Source: Nocardioides sp. 1609
GTDB lineage: Bacteria; Actinomycetota; Actinomycetes; Propionibacteriales; Nocardioidaceae
Assembly (NCBI RefSeq): GCF_004522105.1
Contig: NZ_SPUJ01000001.1
Span: 620,001 to 684,000 of the forward strand
Reading direction: 5' to 3'
Length of the DNA: 64,000 nucleotides
Numbering within the stretch: the stretch's first letter is position 1; each line of letters begins with the position of its first letter. Below, one piece after another: positions 16,304-25,535 of the stretch. The notes under the pieces were generated by a model that saw only the letters and a list, made by a program, of their open reading frames with translations, had not been told where the DNA came from and did not search any database. A program made the translations under genes and the position numbers.

Positions 16304-16780
16304 TTGAGCAACCCCCAGCGCCTCGCGCCCGGCGACGACGCACCGCCGTTCACGCTCACCGACGACGCCGGCCACCAGGTCGCGCTCGGCGACCTCCTCG
16401 GCAGCAAGGTCGTCGTCTACTTCTACCCGGCCGCGATGACCCCGGGATGCACCAAGCAGGCCTGCGACTTCACCGAGTCCCTGGGCTCGTTGCGCGGCGC
16501 CGGGTACGAGGTCGTCGGGATCTCGCCCGACAAGCCCGAGAAGCTGGCCAAGTTCCGTGACAAGGAGGACCTCGGCATCCGCCTGCTGTCCGACCCGGAC
16601 AGGGCGACGATGCAGGCCTGGGGGGCGTTCGGCGAGAAGACCATGTACGGGAAGACCGTGCAGGGCGTGATCCGCTCGACGTTCGTCGTGGGCGAGGACG
16701 GCAAGATCGAGCTCGCCCAGTACAACGTCAAGGCGACCGGTCACGTCGCGAAGCTGCGGCGCGACCTCGGCCTCGCCTGA
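16304..16780 (+). CDS. bcp: Thioredoxin-dependent thiol peroxidase (Bcp/PrxQ)
   Basis: 158 residues from a TTG at 16304; CAGGAG lies 7 bases before it and the family sequence LSNPQRLAPGDDAPPFTL starts here. It reduces hydrogen and organic peroxides. The peroxidatic Cys49 (AMTPGCTKQACDF) and resolving Cys54, five residues apart, are the PrxQ arrangement. The YFYPAAMTPG loop and the FGEKTMYGK block are intact. It is divergent from the nickel transporter across the Nur box and followed by tRNA-Leu. Confidence 0.94.
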   Translation: MSNPQRLAPGDDAPPFTLTDDAGHQVALGDLLGSKVVVYFYPAAMTPGCTKQACDFTESLGSLRGAGYEVVGISPDKPEKLAKFRDKEDLGIRLLSDPDRATMQAWGAFGEKTMYGKTVQGVIRSTFVVGEDGKIELAQYNVKATGHVAKLRRDLGLA

Positions 16781-16799
16781 CAGACTGCTGGGCGCTCCG

Positions 16800-16880
16800 G
16801 CCGGAGTGGTGGAATGGCAGACACGCAGGTTTTAGGTACCTGTGCCCTAGGGCGTGGGGGTTCGAGTCCCCCCTCCGGCA
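16800..16880 (+). tRNA. tRNA-Leu (anticodon TAG)
   Basis: The acceptor stem gccggag (16800-16806) pairs with ctccggc (16873-16879). The anticodon stem caggt/acctg encloses tttaggt, giving TAG at 16833-16835. The long variable arm (gccctagggc) is typical of class II tRNA-Leu. CCA is not encoded. Confidence 0.95.
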
Positions 16881-16919
16881 CCCGCGGACCGGTCACGCGG
16901 CACCCTCCATACTGGCGAC

Positions 16920-17669
16920 GTGAGTGACCAGAGCCCGAGGGGATCGCCGTCGGCGCCGGAGCCGTCGGGCTCCCCCACCCCGTCCCGCGGCCACCGGGCC
17001 GGGCCGCCGCGCAGGCGCGGGCGGACCGCGGTGGTGCTCGGCGTGGCCACGGTCGCGCTCGTGGTGGTCGCGGCGCTCGTCGTGGTCCTGGTCGTGGTCG
17101 GCGGCGGCGACGAGCCCGGGGCGGGTCCGGCGGGCACCTCGACGACGGGGACCTCGAGCCCGACGACCGCCACCGCCACCACGACCGCCGTCGAACCGGC
17201 CGACGGCGTCGTCGTCGCCGGCACCGGGTACGCCTTCCACCTCCCCGACGCGTGGAAGGACGCCACGGCGGACGCCGCCGGCCTCGAGGGCGGGGACGGG
17301 ATCGACGTGCTGGTCGTCCTCGGCCCGTCGGTCGAGGCGGCGCAGAGCAACGTGATCGTCGAGGCCATCCCGGCAGGGTCTGCGACCGACCCCGACGACC
17401 TCGAGAGCCTGTGGAGGAGCAACCTCGTCGGCAGTGACGGCGCCGAGGTCGAGGACGTCGACGACATCGAGATCGACGGGCAGCGGGCGATCGGCGTCCG
17501 CATCCCGCAGCGGACCAACGGCGAGGGTCTCGAGTTCACCCAGGTGGCCTACCTGGCCCTGCACGGCGGCACCCAGTACTCGATCGCCCTGACCTTCCCG
17601 CTCCGGGGGGACGCCGTCTCCGAGCCGGACTTCGAGCGGCTGCTCGCGAGCTGGTCCTGGACCGACTGA
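16920..17669 (+). CDS. Membrane-anchored extracytoplasmic protein, unknown function
   Basis: 249 residues from the GTG at 16920. A Pro/Arg-rich cytoplasmic N-terminus (1-38) leads to one membrane helix (about 40-62), a Thr/Ser/Pro-rich linker (70-95), and a globular outer domain of about 150 residues beginning GYAFHLPDAWKD. That outer domain resembles the PsbP/LpqN-like fold of many actinobacterial lipoproteins (an N-terminal YxFxLPxxW strand). No catalytic residues are evident. It starts 39 bases after tRNA-Leu and ends 3 bases from the convergent rdgB end. Confidence 0.75.
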   Translation: MSDQSPRGSPSAPEPSGSPTPSRGHRAGPPRRRGRTAVVLGVATVALVVVAALVVVLVVVGGGDEPGAGPAGTSTTGTSSPTTATATTTAVEPADGVVVAGTGYAFHLPDAWKDATADAAGLEGGDGIDVLVVLGPSVEAAQSNVIVEAIPAGSATDPDDLESLWRSNLVGSDGAEVEDVDDIEIDGQRAIGVRIPQRTNGEGLEFTQVAYLALHGGTQYSIALTFPLRGDAVSEPDFERLLASWSWTD

Positions 17670-17672
17670 CCC

Positions 17673-18302
17673 TCAGCCGGTCCCGGTGGCGCCGAGCAGC
17701 CCGGGGAGCTGCGGCGCGAGCTCGCGCAACGCCCTGCCGCGGTGGGAGATCGCGTCCTTGCCCGCGACGTCGAGCTCGGCGGTGGTGAGCCCGGGCCGGT
17801 CGTCGGCGACGAAGAGGACGTCGTAGCCGAACCCTCCGGCACCGCGCACCTCGCGGACGACCCGTCCGTCCATCCGGCCCTCGACGACGACGTCGGGTCC
17901 GCCGGGGACCACGACGGCCACCGCACAGCGGAAGTGGGCGCCGCGACGCTCGTCCGGGACGTCGGCCAGCTGGTCGAGCAGCAGCCGGTTGTTGCGGGCG
18001 TCGTCCTTCGGCGGGCCGGACCACCGCGCGGACAGGACGCCGGGCATCCCGTTGAGCGCGTCGACGCAGAGCCCGCTGTCGTCGGCGACGGTCGGGAGAC
18101 CGGTCGCGGCGGCGCCGGCGCGGGCCTTGATGAGGGCGTTGCCGGCGAACGTCGGGGCGTCCTCGACCGGCTCGGCGTAGGCGGGCACGTCGTCGAGACC
18201 GAGCACCGTCACGTCGGGGACGTGCTCGGCGAGGATCCGCTCCATCTCGGCGATCTTCTTGGCGTTGCGGGACGCCAGGTGGATCCGGTTCGGCTCAGCC
18301 AC
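17673..18302 (-). CDS. rdgB: XTP/dITP diphosphatase (RdgB/HAM1)
   Basis: 209 residues from a GTG at 18302, overlapping the rph stop by 8 bases. It hydrolyses XTP and dITP to monophosphates, cleaning the nucleotide pool. It has the [10 protein letters not shown] motif (S/TxNxxK), [13 protein letters not shown] with the metal-binding Asp residues, and FGYDVLFV near the C-terminus, all standard. The rph-rdgB order is conserved in actinobacteria (Rv1340-Rv1341). Confidence 0.95.
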   Translation of the reverse strand: MAEPNRIHLASRNAKKIAEMERILAEHVPDVTVLGLDDVPAYAEPVEDAPTFAGNALIKARAGAAATGLPTVADDSGLCVDALNGMPGVLSARWSGPPKDDARNNRLLLDQLADVPDERRGAHFRCAVAVVVPGGPDVVVEGRMDGRVVREVRGAGGFGYDVLFVADDRPGLTTAELDVAGKDAISHRGRALRELAPQLPGLLGATGTG

Positions 18303-19011
18303 CGGCGAGCGCCTCCCGCTGGCGGCGGGTGAGGTCCGCGCACCCCTTCTCCGCCAGGGTGAGGAGCGCGTCGAGCTCGCTGCGGTCGAAGGCTGCCCCC
18401 TCGGCGGTGCCCTGCACCTCGACGTAGCTGCCGGCGCCGGTCATCACGACGTTCATGTCGGTCTCGGCCCGGACGTCCTCGACGTAGGGGAGGTCGAGTC
18501 GCGGGACGCCGTCGATGATCCCGACCGAGACCGCCGCCACCGATCCGGTGAGCGTCTCCATCACGCCGAGCGAGGCGCAGGCGTCGGCCAGGGCGACGTA
18601 GGCGCCGGTGATCGCGGCCGTCCGGGTCCCGCCGTCGGCCTGGAGGACGTCGCAGTCGAGCTGGATCGTGTTCTCCCCCATCGCCTGGTAGTCGATGACG
18701 GCGCGCAGCGAGCGCCCGACGAGCCGGCTGATCTCGTGGGTGCGTCCGCCGATGCGGCCCTTGACCGACTCGCGGTCGGAGCGGGTGTGGGTCGAGCCGG
18801 GGAGCATCGCGTACTCGGCGGTGACCCAGCCCAGGCCGGACCCCTTGCGCCAGCGCGGCACCCCCTCCGACGCCGATGCCACGCACAGCACGCGGGTCCT
18901 GCCGAACTCGACGAGCACGGACCCGGCGGCGTGGTCGAGCCAGTTGCGGGTGATCTTGACCGGGCGCAGCTCGTCGTCGGCGCGGCCGTCCTCGCGGGGG
19001 GTGATCGTCAT
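18295..19011 (-). CDS. rph: Ribonuclease PH
   Basis: 238 residues, the standard length. It trims tRNA 3' ends phosphorolytically. Conserved blocks are [20 protein letters not shown], the phosphate-site [43 protein letters not shown] and MNVVMTG. It begins 84 bases downstream of an inserted ABC-exporter block and is coupled to rdgB by an 8-base overlap. Confidence 0.96.
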   Translation of the reverse strand: MTITPREDGRADDELRPVKITRNWLDHAAGSVLVEFGRTRVLCVASASEGVPRWRKGSGLGWVTAEYAMLPGSTHTRSDRESVKGRIGGRTHEISRLVGRSLRAVIDYQAMGENTIQLDCDVLQADGGTRTAAITGAYVALADACASLGVMETLTGSVAAVSVGIIDGVPRLDLPYVEDVRAETDMNVVMTGAGSYVEVQGTAEGAAFDRSELDALLTLAEKGCADLTRRQREALAGG

Positions 19012-19040
19012 GACCTCGACCCTAGAGGGCCCCCGACGTG

Positions 19041-19075
19041 AACGGGATCCCGGTCGCGATGACCGGGATCCCGTT
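19041..19075. repeat. GGGATCCC palindrome pair (repeat family, 21-base spacing)
   Basis: AACGGGATCCCGGTC (19041-19055) and GACCGGGATCCCGTT (19061-19075) form a perfect 15-base-pair inverted repeat with a 5-base loop. The two GGGATCCC cores are 21 bases apart, as at 22793. It lies 20 bases past the stop of the ABC permease and can serve as its terminator. It also marks the junction between the backbone gene rph and the inserted ABC block. Confidence 0.75.
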
Positions 19076-19095
19076 GGTGGGTCGTGCGGGTGGGG

Positions 19096-19911
19096 CTACT
19101 TCGGCTCGGAGCTCAGCACGCGACGCGATCCGAGGACGAGTGGCACCACCACCCAGATCGTGCACGCCACGGCCATCTGCGCGATGTTGGTGGCCGAGAC
19201 CGAGTCGTTCGGGTCGAGCAGCGGCGCCGTGGCGAACTGGAGGTCGATCCACGGGATGAAGTCCTGCGCCCAGTCGAAGAGGGCGTAGAGGGTGCCGTAG
19301 ACCATGAACGGCAGCAGCAGGGCCACCACGTAGAAGATCGCGATCGCGGCGGGCGTGCTCAGCAGGACCATCCCGATGCCGAAGGCCATGAGGAAGTAGA
19401 CGAGCTGGACGAAGACCGTCGCGGCCAGCGTCGAGACCTCGAGGTTCCACCTGGCGTCGTACCCGCCCATCTGGGCTCCGACGACGTTCGCGACCGCTCC
19501 GAGCGCGATGGCGACGACGATCGTCGCCAGCACCAGCAGGATGACGGCGGACACCTTCGCCAGGAGGACCCGGATCCGGTGCGGCTCCAGGGAGAAGGTG
19601 ACCAGACCCGTGCGCTGGCTCCACTCGCTCGTCACGCTCTGGATCGCGAAGACCGGGAGCAGCAGCGACAGCGGGATGGTGAGGATGGTGGACCAGTCGA
19701 GGGCGCTGACCCGCACGTCCTCGTCGAGCCCGATGACGAGCAGGACGATCGCGACGGCGAAGACCAGCAGCACACCGGTGATGGCGAGCAGCCAGAACCC
19801 GCCGCGGGTGTCGAGCATCTTGCGCCACTCGACCTTGACCAGACGGCTGAACGGGATCCCTTCGGTGCGCGAGATGTCGATCGTGCGGCGCTCGGGGGCG
19901 TGGGTGGTCAT
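19096..19911 (-). CDS. ABC-2 type transporter permease (copy A)
   Basis: 271 residues from the ATG at 19911. About six membrane helices follow a cytoplasmic start (FSRLVKVEWRKMLDTRGGFWLL) that is characteristic of this permease group. The TSEWSQRTGLVTFSLEPHR loop before helix 3 is nearly the same as TSEWGQRTAMVTFALEPRR in copy B at 22842-23666. It overlaps its ATPase gene by ATGA. It is probably part of an exporter or self-resistance pump for peptide or antibiotic; the substrate is not visible. Confidence 0.85.
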   Translation of the reverse strand: MTTHAPERRTIDISRTEGIPFSRLVKVEWRKMLDTRGGFWLLAITGVLLVFAVAIVLLVIGLDEDVRVSALDWSTILTIPLSLLLPVFAIQSVTSEWSQRTGLVTFSLEPHRIRVLLAKVSAVILLVLATIVVAIALGAVANVVGAQMGGYDARWNLEVSTLAATVFVQLVYFLMAFGIGMVLLSTPAAIAIFYVVALLLPFMVYGTLYALFDWAQDFIPWIDLQFATAPLLDPNDSVSATNIAQMAVACTIWVVVPLVLGSRRVLSSEPK

Positions 19912-20849
19912 CGGTGGGCTCCTTCCGGGGCGGCGGGGGCGGCGGGAACGCCGGGGGCGACCTCGCGCTGGGTGTCGGCGGTCAGCTCGAGGAAGAGGTC
20001 CTCGAGCCCCGCAGCCCCGTCGCGGAGGTCGGTGAGCACGATCAGGTGCTCGAGCGCGGCCCGGCCGACGTCGGCGGTGCTGGCGTTGACGCGGAAGCCC
20101 TCGCCCTCGGGCACGACCTGGAAGCCCTCGGCCTCGAGGCCTCGGACCAGCGCGGCCGGGTCGAGGGCGGTGACCAGCGAGCTCACCTGGGCGTCCAGGG
20201 CACCGAGGCTCTTCTTGTCGCCCTGGGCGACGATCTTGCCGCGGCCGATGAGGATCAGCTCGTCGGCGACCAGCTCGACCTCGTTGAGCAGGTGGCTCGA
20301 GAGCAGCACGGTCCCGCCGCGGTGCGCGTAGCCCTTGAGCAGGTCGCGCATCCAACGGATGCCGGCAGGGTCGAGTCCGTTGGCGGGCTCGTCGAGGATC
20401 AGCACCTCGGGGTCCCCGAGCAGGGCGTGGGCGATGCCGAGGCGCTGCTTCATGCCGAGCGAGTAGTTGCGCAACCGGCGGCTGGCCTCCTCGTCGCTGA
20501 GCGAGACCATGGCGAGCATCTCGTCGACACGGCTGTCGGGCAGGCCCATCGTCCGGGCGCCGATGGTGAGGATCTCGCGGCCCGAGCGGCCGGCGTGCTG
20601 GGCCCCGGCGTCCAGCAGGACGCCGACGTGACGGCCGGGGTTCGGGATGTCGCGGTACAGGTGTCCGCCGATGGTGACGCGGCCGCTGCTGGGCGGCGTC
20701 AGGCCGACCATGATCCGCATCGTGGTGGTCTTGCCAGCCCCGTTCGGCCCGAGGAAGCCGGTGACCCGGCCGGGCTCGCACGTGAAGCTGACGTCGTCGA
20801 CGGCGGTGAACCCGCCGTAGGTGCGGGTGAGTCCGCTTACTTCGATCAT
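19908..20849 (-). CDS. ABC transporter ATP-binding protein (copy A)
   Basis: 313 residues from the ATG at 20849. Walker A GPNGAGKTTT, Q-loop region, signature YSLGMKQRLGI, Walker B VLILDEPANGLDP and the switch His in LLSSHLL are intact. The C-terminal 100 residues are the DrrA/BcrA-type accessory domain ending in DGAAGLEDLFLELT, then an Ala/Pro tail. It is closely similar along its whole length to copy B (23663-24676), implying a duplication. It is divergent from the histidine kinase gene, which suggests control by that two-component system. Confidence 0.9.
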   Translation of the reverse strand: MIEVSGLTRTYGGFTAVDDVSFTCEPGRVTGFLGPNGAGKTTTMRIMVGLTPPSSGRVTIGGHLYRDIPNPGRHVGVLLDAGAQHAGRSGREILTIGARTMGLPDSRVDEMLAMVSLSDEEASRRLRNYSLGMKQRLGIAHALLGDPEVLILDEPANGLDPAGIRWMRDLLKGYAHRGGTVLLSSHLLNEVELVADELILIGRGKIVAQGDKKSLGALDAQVSSLVTALDPAALVRGLEAEGFQVVPEGEGFRVNASTADVGRAALEHLIVLTDLRDGAAGLEDLFLELTADTQREVAPGVPAAPAAPEGAHR

Positions 20850-20976
20850 GACGCCATCATGCTCCCGGCGGTGGCGCGGCACATCGGACGCGCGGCTCGA
20901 GCCCCGCGACCAAAGTAGGGGCCACCGGGTGCCGAGGAACGATGCCGCGCAGGTCCGACGTCCCTAGGCTGGGCCG

Positions 20977-22137
20977 GTGCCAGACGTGCGACGGCCGCGG
21001 CCGGAGGAGTACCAACCGCCGCTGACGTGGTGGAGCCACGCCTGGCGGATCGGCGTCGCCCTCGTGATCAGCGGCATCGTGTGGTTCAGCATCGCCGACC
21101 TGCAGACCGAGACCCGGTTCGTCATCGACGTCGTGTGCGGCGTACCTGCCCTCGTGCTGGTCTTCTTCCGGCGCCGGTGGCCGGTTCCGGTCGCCTTCGC
21201 GACCGCGCTGCTCGGCACGGTCTCCTCGCTGGCCGCCGGGCCCGCGACGCTGGCCGCGGTCTCCCTGGCGACCCGCCGGCGCTGGGTCCAGGTCCTCGGC
21301 ATCGGCGTCCTCTCCGTCGTCTCGGCCTACGCCTTCACCGAGGTCAACCCCCCGACCCAGACCGAGGCCTGGTGGGTCACCCTGCTCTCGAACATCGCCT
21401 TCCTGTCGGCGGTCCTCGGGTGGGGCATGTACATCGGCTCGCGGCGCGAGCTGTTGTGGACGCTGCGCGCCCGGGCCGAGCGCGCCGAGGCCGAGCAGGA
21501 GCTGATGGCGAACCAGTCGCGGCTCGAGGAGCGGGGCCGGATCGCCCGCGAGATGCACGACGTGCTGGCGCACCGGATCTCGCAGATCTCGATGCGCGCC
21601 GGCGCGCTCAGCTACCGCGAGGACCTCAGCGCCGAGGAGCTGCGCGACGGCGTCGGGGTGATCCGGGAGGCGGCGCACCAGGCCCTCACCGACCTGCGCG
21701 GCGTGCTCGGCGTCCTCCGGGACGGCGAGGGCGGACCGCTGCACACGCCCCAGCCCACCTACGCCGACCTCGACGACCTCGTCGAGGAGGCCCGTCGCTC
21801 CGGGATGCGGATCGACTTCACCGACGCGCTGAGCGCCGACTCCCCCGTCCCGGACGTCGCCGGACGGACGCTCTACCGGATCGTGCAGGAGGGCATCACC
21901 AACGCCCGCAAGCACGCCCCGAGCGCGTCGCTGAGCATCGCGGTCTCAGGCACCCCCGACGACGGGATCGGCGTGAGCATGCGCAACCCGCTGGGGTTCG
22001 GACCCACGGCCACGCCCGGGTCCGGGCTCGGGCTGATCGGACTGGCCGAGCGCGCCACCCTGCGCGGCGGTCACGTGGTGCACGGCACCGAGGGCGAGGA
22101 GTTCGTCCTGCGGGGATGGATACCGTGGGCGGCATGA
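20977..22137 (+). CDS. NarL-type sensor histidine kinase
   Basis: 386 residues from the GTG at 20977. Four to five N-terminal membrane helices with short loops (about 25-145) form an intramembrane sensor with no large outer domain. A coiled coil (RAERAEAEQELMANQSRLEE) then leads to the HisKA_3 box REMHDVLAHRISQ, phosphoacceptor His194, and a short HATPase_c domain (GSGLGLIGLAERA). Such intramembrane-sensing kinases usually detect cell-envelope stress and pair with nearby ABC exporters; two lie on either side here. It overlaps the response regulator by ATGA. Confidence 0.9.
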   Translation: MPDVRRPRPEEYQPPLTWWSHAWRIGVALVISGIVWFSIADLQTETRFVIDVVCGVPALVLVFFRRRWPVPVAFATALLGTVSSLAAGPATLAAVSLATRRRWVQVLGIGVLSVVSAYAFTEVNPPTQTEAWWVTLLSNIAFLSAVLGWGMYIGSRRELLWTLRARAERAEAEQELMANQSRLEERGRIAREMHDVLAHRISQISMRAGALSYREDLSAEELRDGVGVIREAAHQALTDLRGVLGVLRDGEGGPLHTPQPTYADLDDLVEEARRSGMRIDFTDALSADSPVPDVAGRTLYRIVQEGITNARKHAPSASLSIAVSGTPDDGIGVSMRNPLGFGPTATPGSGLGLIGLAERATLRGGHVVHGTEGEEFVLRGWIPWAA

Positions 22138-22790
22138 GCACCAAGGTTCTCGTGGTCGACGACGACCCGCTGGTCCGGTCCGCGCTGCGTCTGATGCTCG
22201 GCGGGCAGGACGACCTCGAGGTGGTCGGCGAGGCGGTCGACGGCCACGACGGACTGCTGCGGGCCGCGGAGCTCTCCCCGGACGTCGTGCTGATGGACAT
22301 CCGGATGCCGAGGCTGAACGGGATCGAGGCCACCCGGATCCTGCTGGAGCGTCCCCTTCCGCCACGGGTGATCGTGCTGACGACGTTCGACGCCGACGAC
22401 CACGTGCTGGAGGCGCTCGCGGTCGGCGCGGACGGCTTCCTGCTGAAAGACACACCGCCCGGCGAGATCGTCGCGGCGATCCACAAGGTGGCCGACGGGG
22501 ACCCGATGCTGTCGCCCTCGGTCACCCGGACCCTCATCGACCGGGTCCGCCACGACGGTGGCGACGACCGGAGCCAGGCCGCCGAACGCCGCCTCGCCGC
22601 CCTCACCGAGCGCGAGCGGGACGTGGCCCTGGCGATCGGCCGCGGGCTGGCGAACGCCGAGATCGCGGCGTCCCTCTACCTGTCGGTGCCGACGGTGAAG
22701 GCCCACGTGTCGCGGGTCTTCGACAAGCTGGGTGTCACCAACCGGGTCCAGATCGCCATCTGCGTCCACGACGCAGGGCTGGTCGACTGA
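22134..22790 (+). CDS. NarL/FixJ-family response regulator
   Basis: 218 residues. The receiver domain (1-120) has the acidic pocket D9-D11, phosphoacceptor D55 (VVLMDIRMP), Thr in VLTTFDAD and Lys in LLKDTPP. The LuxR-type helix-turn-helix (about 150-210) carries LTERERDVALAIGRGLANAEIA. It is translationally coupled to the kinase. It probably drives the flanking ABC exporter genes, by position. Confidence 0.92.
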   Translation: MSTKVLVVDDDPLVRSALRLMLGGQDDLEVVGEAVDGHDGLLRAAELSPDVVLMDIRMPRLNGIEATRILLERPLPPRVIVLTTFDADDHVLEALAVGADGFLLKDTPPGEIVAAIHKVADGDPMLSPSVTRTLIDRVRHDGGDDRSQAAERRLAALTERERDVALAIGRGLANAEIAASLYLSVPTVKAHVSRVFDKLGVTNRVQIAICVHDAGLVD

Positions 22791-22841
22791 TCGGGATCCC
22801 GGTCGCACCGTGCGGGATCCCGGTCGCCGACCGGTCGGGCG
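22791..22841. repeat. Two GGGATCCCGGTCG copies between convergent genes
   Basis: GGGATCCCGGTCGC occurs at 22793 and again at 22814, exactly 21 bases apart, filling the whole gap between the regulator stop and the convergent permease stop. It has the same core and spacing as the element at 19041-19075, which ends the other ABC module. It may act as a shared terminator. Confidence 0.65.
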
Positions 22842-23666
22842 TCACTTCACCTCGGCGCGCTGGACCCGGACCTGGCCGAGCACGAGCGGGACCGCCGCCC
22901 AGACCAGCAGCACGACGACGAGCCGGCCCCAGTCCTGGCCGGAGTCGACCGACCAGGTGAGCACCGGGTTGGTCGAACTCTGCAGGTTCAGGAAGCGGCC
23001 GACGGTCCCGAAGTCCTCCCAGAACAGCCCGACCAGGCCGAGTCCGGACGGGATCGCGTACGCGATGACCGGGAAGGCCCCGATCGCGCCGGGGGTGTTG
23101 AGGATCGACGTCGCGAGCCCGAAGCCGATCAGGACCGCGATCGCCTCGAACAGGACCAGGCCGACGACGTCACCGGGACCCAGGTCCCACTCGAAGCCGT
23201 TGCCGCTGACTGCCTCCAGCAGCGCGGAGCAGACCGTGGCGACCACGAAGAGGATCAGGATCAGCGCGAGGGTCAGCGTGAACGCCGCGACGAGCTTCGC
23301 GAGCAGCACCCGGGTCCGCCGTGGTTCGAGCGCGAAGGTGACCATCGCGGTGCGCTGACCCCACTCGCTGGTCACCAGCATGATCGTGAGGGTCGCGACC
23401 AGCGGCTGCAGCACGTAGGCCATCGGCTGGGTGAAGATCGTGAACGAGAGCCCGGCGTCGTCGGAAGTCAGTCCGACGAGCAGGAAGAACCCCTCGATCA
23501 TGATGAGGAGGACCGCGATGACCACGAGCAGCCAGAACCCGGCGAGCGTGTCGACCGACTTGCGCAGCTCGAGGTGGACCCACCGGGTGAACGGCACGCC
23601 CGCCGACCCGGACGGCGGCTTCGGGGGCTGGGGCGGCGGACCGGGGTGCCGGCCGAGGTCGGTCAT
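22842..23666 (-). CDS. ABC-2 type transporter permease (copy B)
   Basis: 274 residues. A Pro-rich start (PGPPPQPPKPPSGSAG) precedes FTRWVHLELRKSVDTLAGFWLL, then about six helices. The TSEWGQRTAMVTFALEPRR loop is shared with copy A. It overlaps its ATPase gene by 4 bases. With the ATPase it forms the second of two paralogous exporters around the two-component genes. Substrate unknown. Confidence 0.85.
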   Translation of the reverse strand: MTDLGRHPGPPPQPPKPPSGSAGVPFTRWVHLELRKSVDTLAGFWLLVVIAVLLIMIEGFFLLVGLTSDDAGLSFTIFTQPMAYVLQPLVATLTIMLVTSEWGQRTAMVTFALEPRRTRVLLAKLVAAFTLTLALILILFVVATVCSALLEAVSGNGFEWDLGPGDVVGLVLFEAIAVLIGFGLATSILNTPGAIGAFPVIAYAIPSGLGLVGLFWEDFGTVGRFLNLQSSTNPVLTWSVDSGQDWGRLVVVLLVWAAVPLVLGQVRVQRAEVK

Positions 23667-24676
23667 CGGGGAGCTCCTGGCTGTTGCGGCCCGTACCCGG
23701 GCGGCGGACCTGGCGGGGGTGGGTAGCCCTGCGGGGGTCGTCCGTGGGCCGGCTGCCCCGGCCCCCGGGGCGGCCGGCCGTCGCGCTGGGTGGCCGACGT
23801 GAGCTCGAGGAAGAGGTCCTCGAGCCCGCTCTCCACCGACCGGAGGTCGGTGAGCACGACCTGGTGCTCGGCAGCGGCACGACCCACGTCGACCGCCTCG
23901 GCCGCGACGGTCAGCGCGGCCGGGCCCGGGGTGACGGCGAGACCCCGCTCGCGGAGGATCTCGGCGAGCCGCGTGTTGTCGAGGGAGACGACCGTCGTCG
24001 TCGCGGTCCGCGCGCCGCGGTTCGACTCGAGGAGGGACTTCTTGTCGCCGCGCGCCACGATCCGGCCGTGGCCGATCAGGATCATCTCGTCGGCGATCTG
24101 CTCCACCTCGTGCAGCAGGTGGCTCGAGAGCAGCACGGTGCCGCCGCGGTCGGCGTACCCCTTCAGCAGCCCGCGCATCCAGCGGATACCGGCCGGGTCG
24201 AGGCCGTTGGCCGGCTCGTCGAGGATGAGGACCTGGGGGTCGCCGAGGAGCGCGTGCGCGATGCCGAGCCGCTGCTTCATCCCGAGCGAGTAGTGCCGCA
24301 GCCGCCTCGCGGCCTCGTCGGGGGTGAGCGAGACCAGGCGCAGCATCTCCTCGACGCGGGACGTCGGCAGCCCCATGGCGAGCGCGCCGAGGGTGAGGAT
24401 CTCGCGCCCGGTGCGTCCGCCGTGCTGCGCGCCGGCGTCGAGCAGGACACCGACGTGGCGACCGGGGTTCTGGATGTCGCGGTACTCCAGGCCGCCGATC
24501 GTCGCCCGGCCGCGCGACGGCGGGGTCAGGCCGACGAGGACCCGCATCGTGGTGGTCTTGCCGGCACCGTTCGGACCGAGGAAGCCGGTCACCCGACCCG
24601 GGCGGCAGGCGAAGGTGACGTCGTCGACGGCGACGAAGCTCCCGTAGGTGCGGGTCAGTCCCTCGACGCTGATCAT
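23663..24676 (-). CDS. ABC transporter ATP-binding protein (copy B)
   Basis: 337 residues from the ATG at 24676 (MISVEGLTRTYG). Walker A GPNGAGKTTT, signature YSLGMKQRLGI, Walker B VLILDEPANGLDP, and a DrrA-type C-terminal domain ending SGLEDLFLELTSATQRD. The 35-residue tail is rich in Pro, Gly and Tyr (YPPPPGPPPGYG), probably disordered, and matches the Pro-rich start of the partner permease. It is a clear paralogue of copy A (19908-20849). Confidence 0.9.
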   Translation of the reverse strand: MISVEGLTRTYGSFVAVDDVTFACRPGRVTGFLGPNGAGKTTTMRVLVGLTPPSRGRATIGGLEYRDIQNPGRHVGVLLDAGAQHGGRTGREILTLGALAMGLPTSRVEEMLRLVSLTPDEAARRLRHYSLGMKQRLGIAHALLGDPQVLILDEPANGLDPAGIRWMRGLLKGYADRGGTVLLSSHLLHEVEQIADEMILIGHGRIVARGDKKSLLESNRGARTATTTVVSLDNTRLAEILRERGLAVTPGPAALTVAAEAVDVGRAAAEHQVVLTDLRSVESGLEDLFLELTSATQRDGRPPRGPGQPAHGRPPQGYPPPPGPPPGYGPQQPGAPR

Positions 24677-24758
24677 GGCCGCCACTCTGCCCGATGGTCG
24701 CCGGCGATCAGCGGCGCGACCCACCCACCGCGGACGACGACCGGACCGGAGCGGCGTC

Positions 24759-25535
24759 CTACAGCTCGTGGACCGCGCCCACCGACGCCAGCTCGACCGG
24801 GCCGGCGTACGTCGTGCGGGCCTCGACCAGCATCGCCTCGCGGTCGAACCAGGGCGGGACGTGGGTGAGCAGCAGCCGCTGCGCCCCGGCGCGCGAGGCG
24901 ACCGACCCGGCGTCGACGCCGGTGAGGTGGATGCCAGGGGGGTTGTCGTCGCCGGCGCGGAACGACGCCTCGCACAGGAAGAGCGCGGTGTCGGCGGCGA
25001 CCCGGTCGACGCCGTCGCACAGGGCCGTGTCGCCGCTGTAGCCGAGCGTGGTCCCGTTCGCGGTGATCCGGATCCCGTACGCCTCGACCGGGTGCTCGAC
25101 CGGCACCGGCTCGACGGAGAACGGCCCGACCGAGAAGGCCCCGTCGTACTCGACGAAGTCGAACTCCTCGGTCATCCCGGGGTCGGCGGGCAGGTCGTAG
25201 GCCTGCGCCATCCGCACGGCGATCCCGCTCGGGCCGTAGACGGGGATCCGGGGCGGGGCGCCGTCGGGGTGGTACTTGCGCATCACGTAGTAGCCGCAGA
25301 GGTCCAGGCAGTGGTCGGCGTGCAGGTGGCTGACCAGCACCGCGTCGATGGCGAGGGCGTCGGCGTAGCGCTGCAGCGCACCGAGCGAGCCGTTGCCCAG
25401 GTCGAGGAGGATCCGCCACGTGCGGGGTCCCTGTCCGTCGCCCTCGTCGACGCCGTCGGCCTCCACGAGGTAGCAGCTCGCCGTCGACTCCGGTCCCGGG
25501 TAGGAGCCGGAGCAGCCGACCACCGTCAGCCTCAC
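24759..25535 (-). CDS. Metallo-beta-lactamase-fold phosphodiesterase-like hydrolase (Rv1339-type)
   Basis: 258 residues from the GTG at 25535, overlapping the murI stop by GTGA. The metal site is intact: SHLHADH gives H70, H72, D74 and H75; further ligands are in GYSGDTAL and LLLTHVPPW. Its place next to murI and rph matches Rv1339 of M. tuberculosis, which has been reported as an atypical class II cyclic-nucleotide phosphodiesterase. That function is an extrapolation here; RNase Z-like activity is the alternative. Confidence 0.85.
   Translation of the reverse strand: MRLTVVGCSGSYPGPESTASCYLVEADGVDEGDGQGPRTWRILLDLGNGSLGALQRYADALAIDAVLVSHLHADHCLDLCGYYVMRKYHPDGAPPRIPVYGPSGIAVRMAQAYDLPADPGMTEEFDFVEYDGAFSVGPFSVEPVPVEHPVEAYGIRITANGTTLGYSGDTALCDGVDRVAADTALFLCEASFRAGDDNPPGIHLTGVDAGSVASRAGAQRLLLTHVPPWFDREAMLVEARTTYAGPVELASVGAVHEL

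Noticed and set aside
19096..24676. ABC/two-component block considered as part of a biosynthetic cluster
   Set aside because: No biosynthetic enzymes, precursor peptides or resistance enzymes lie around it; neighbours are housekeeping.
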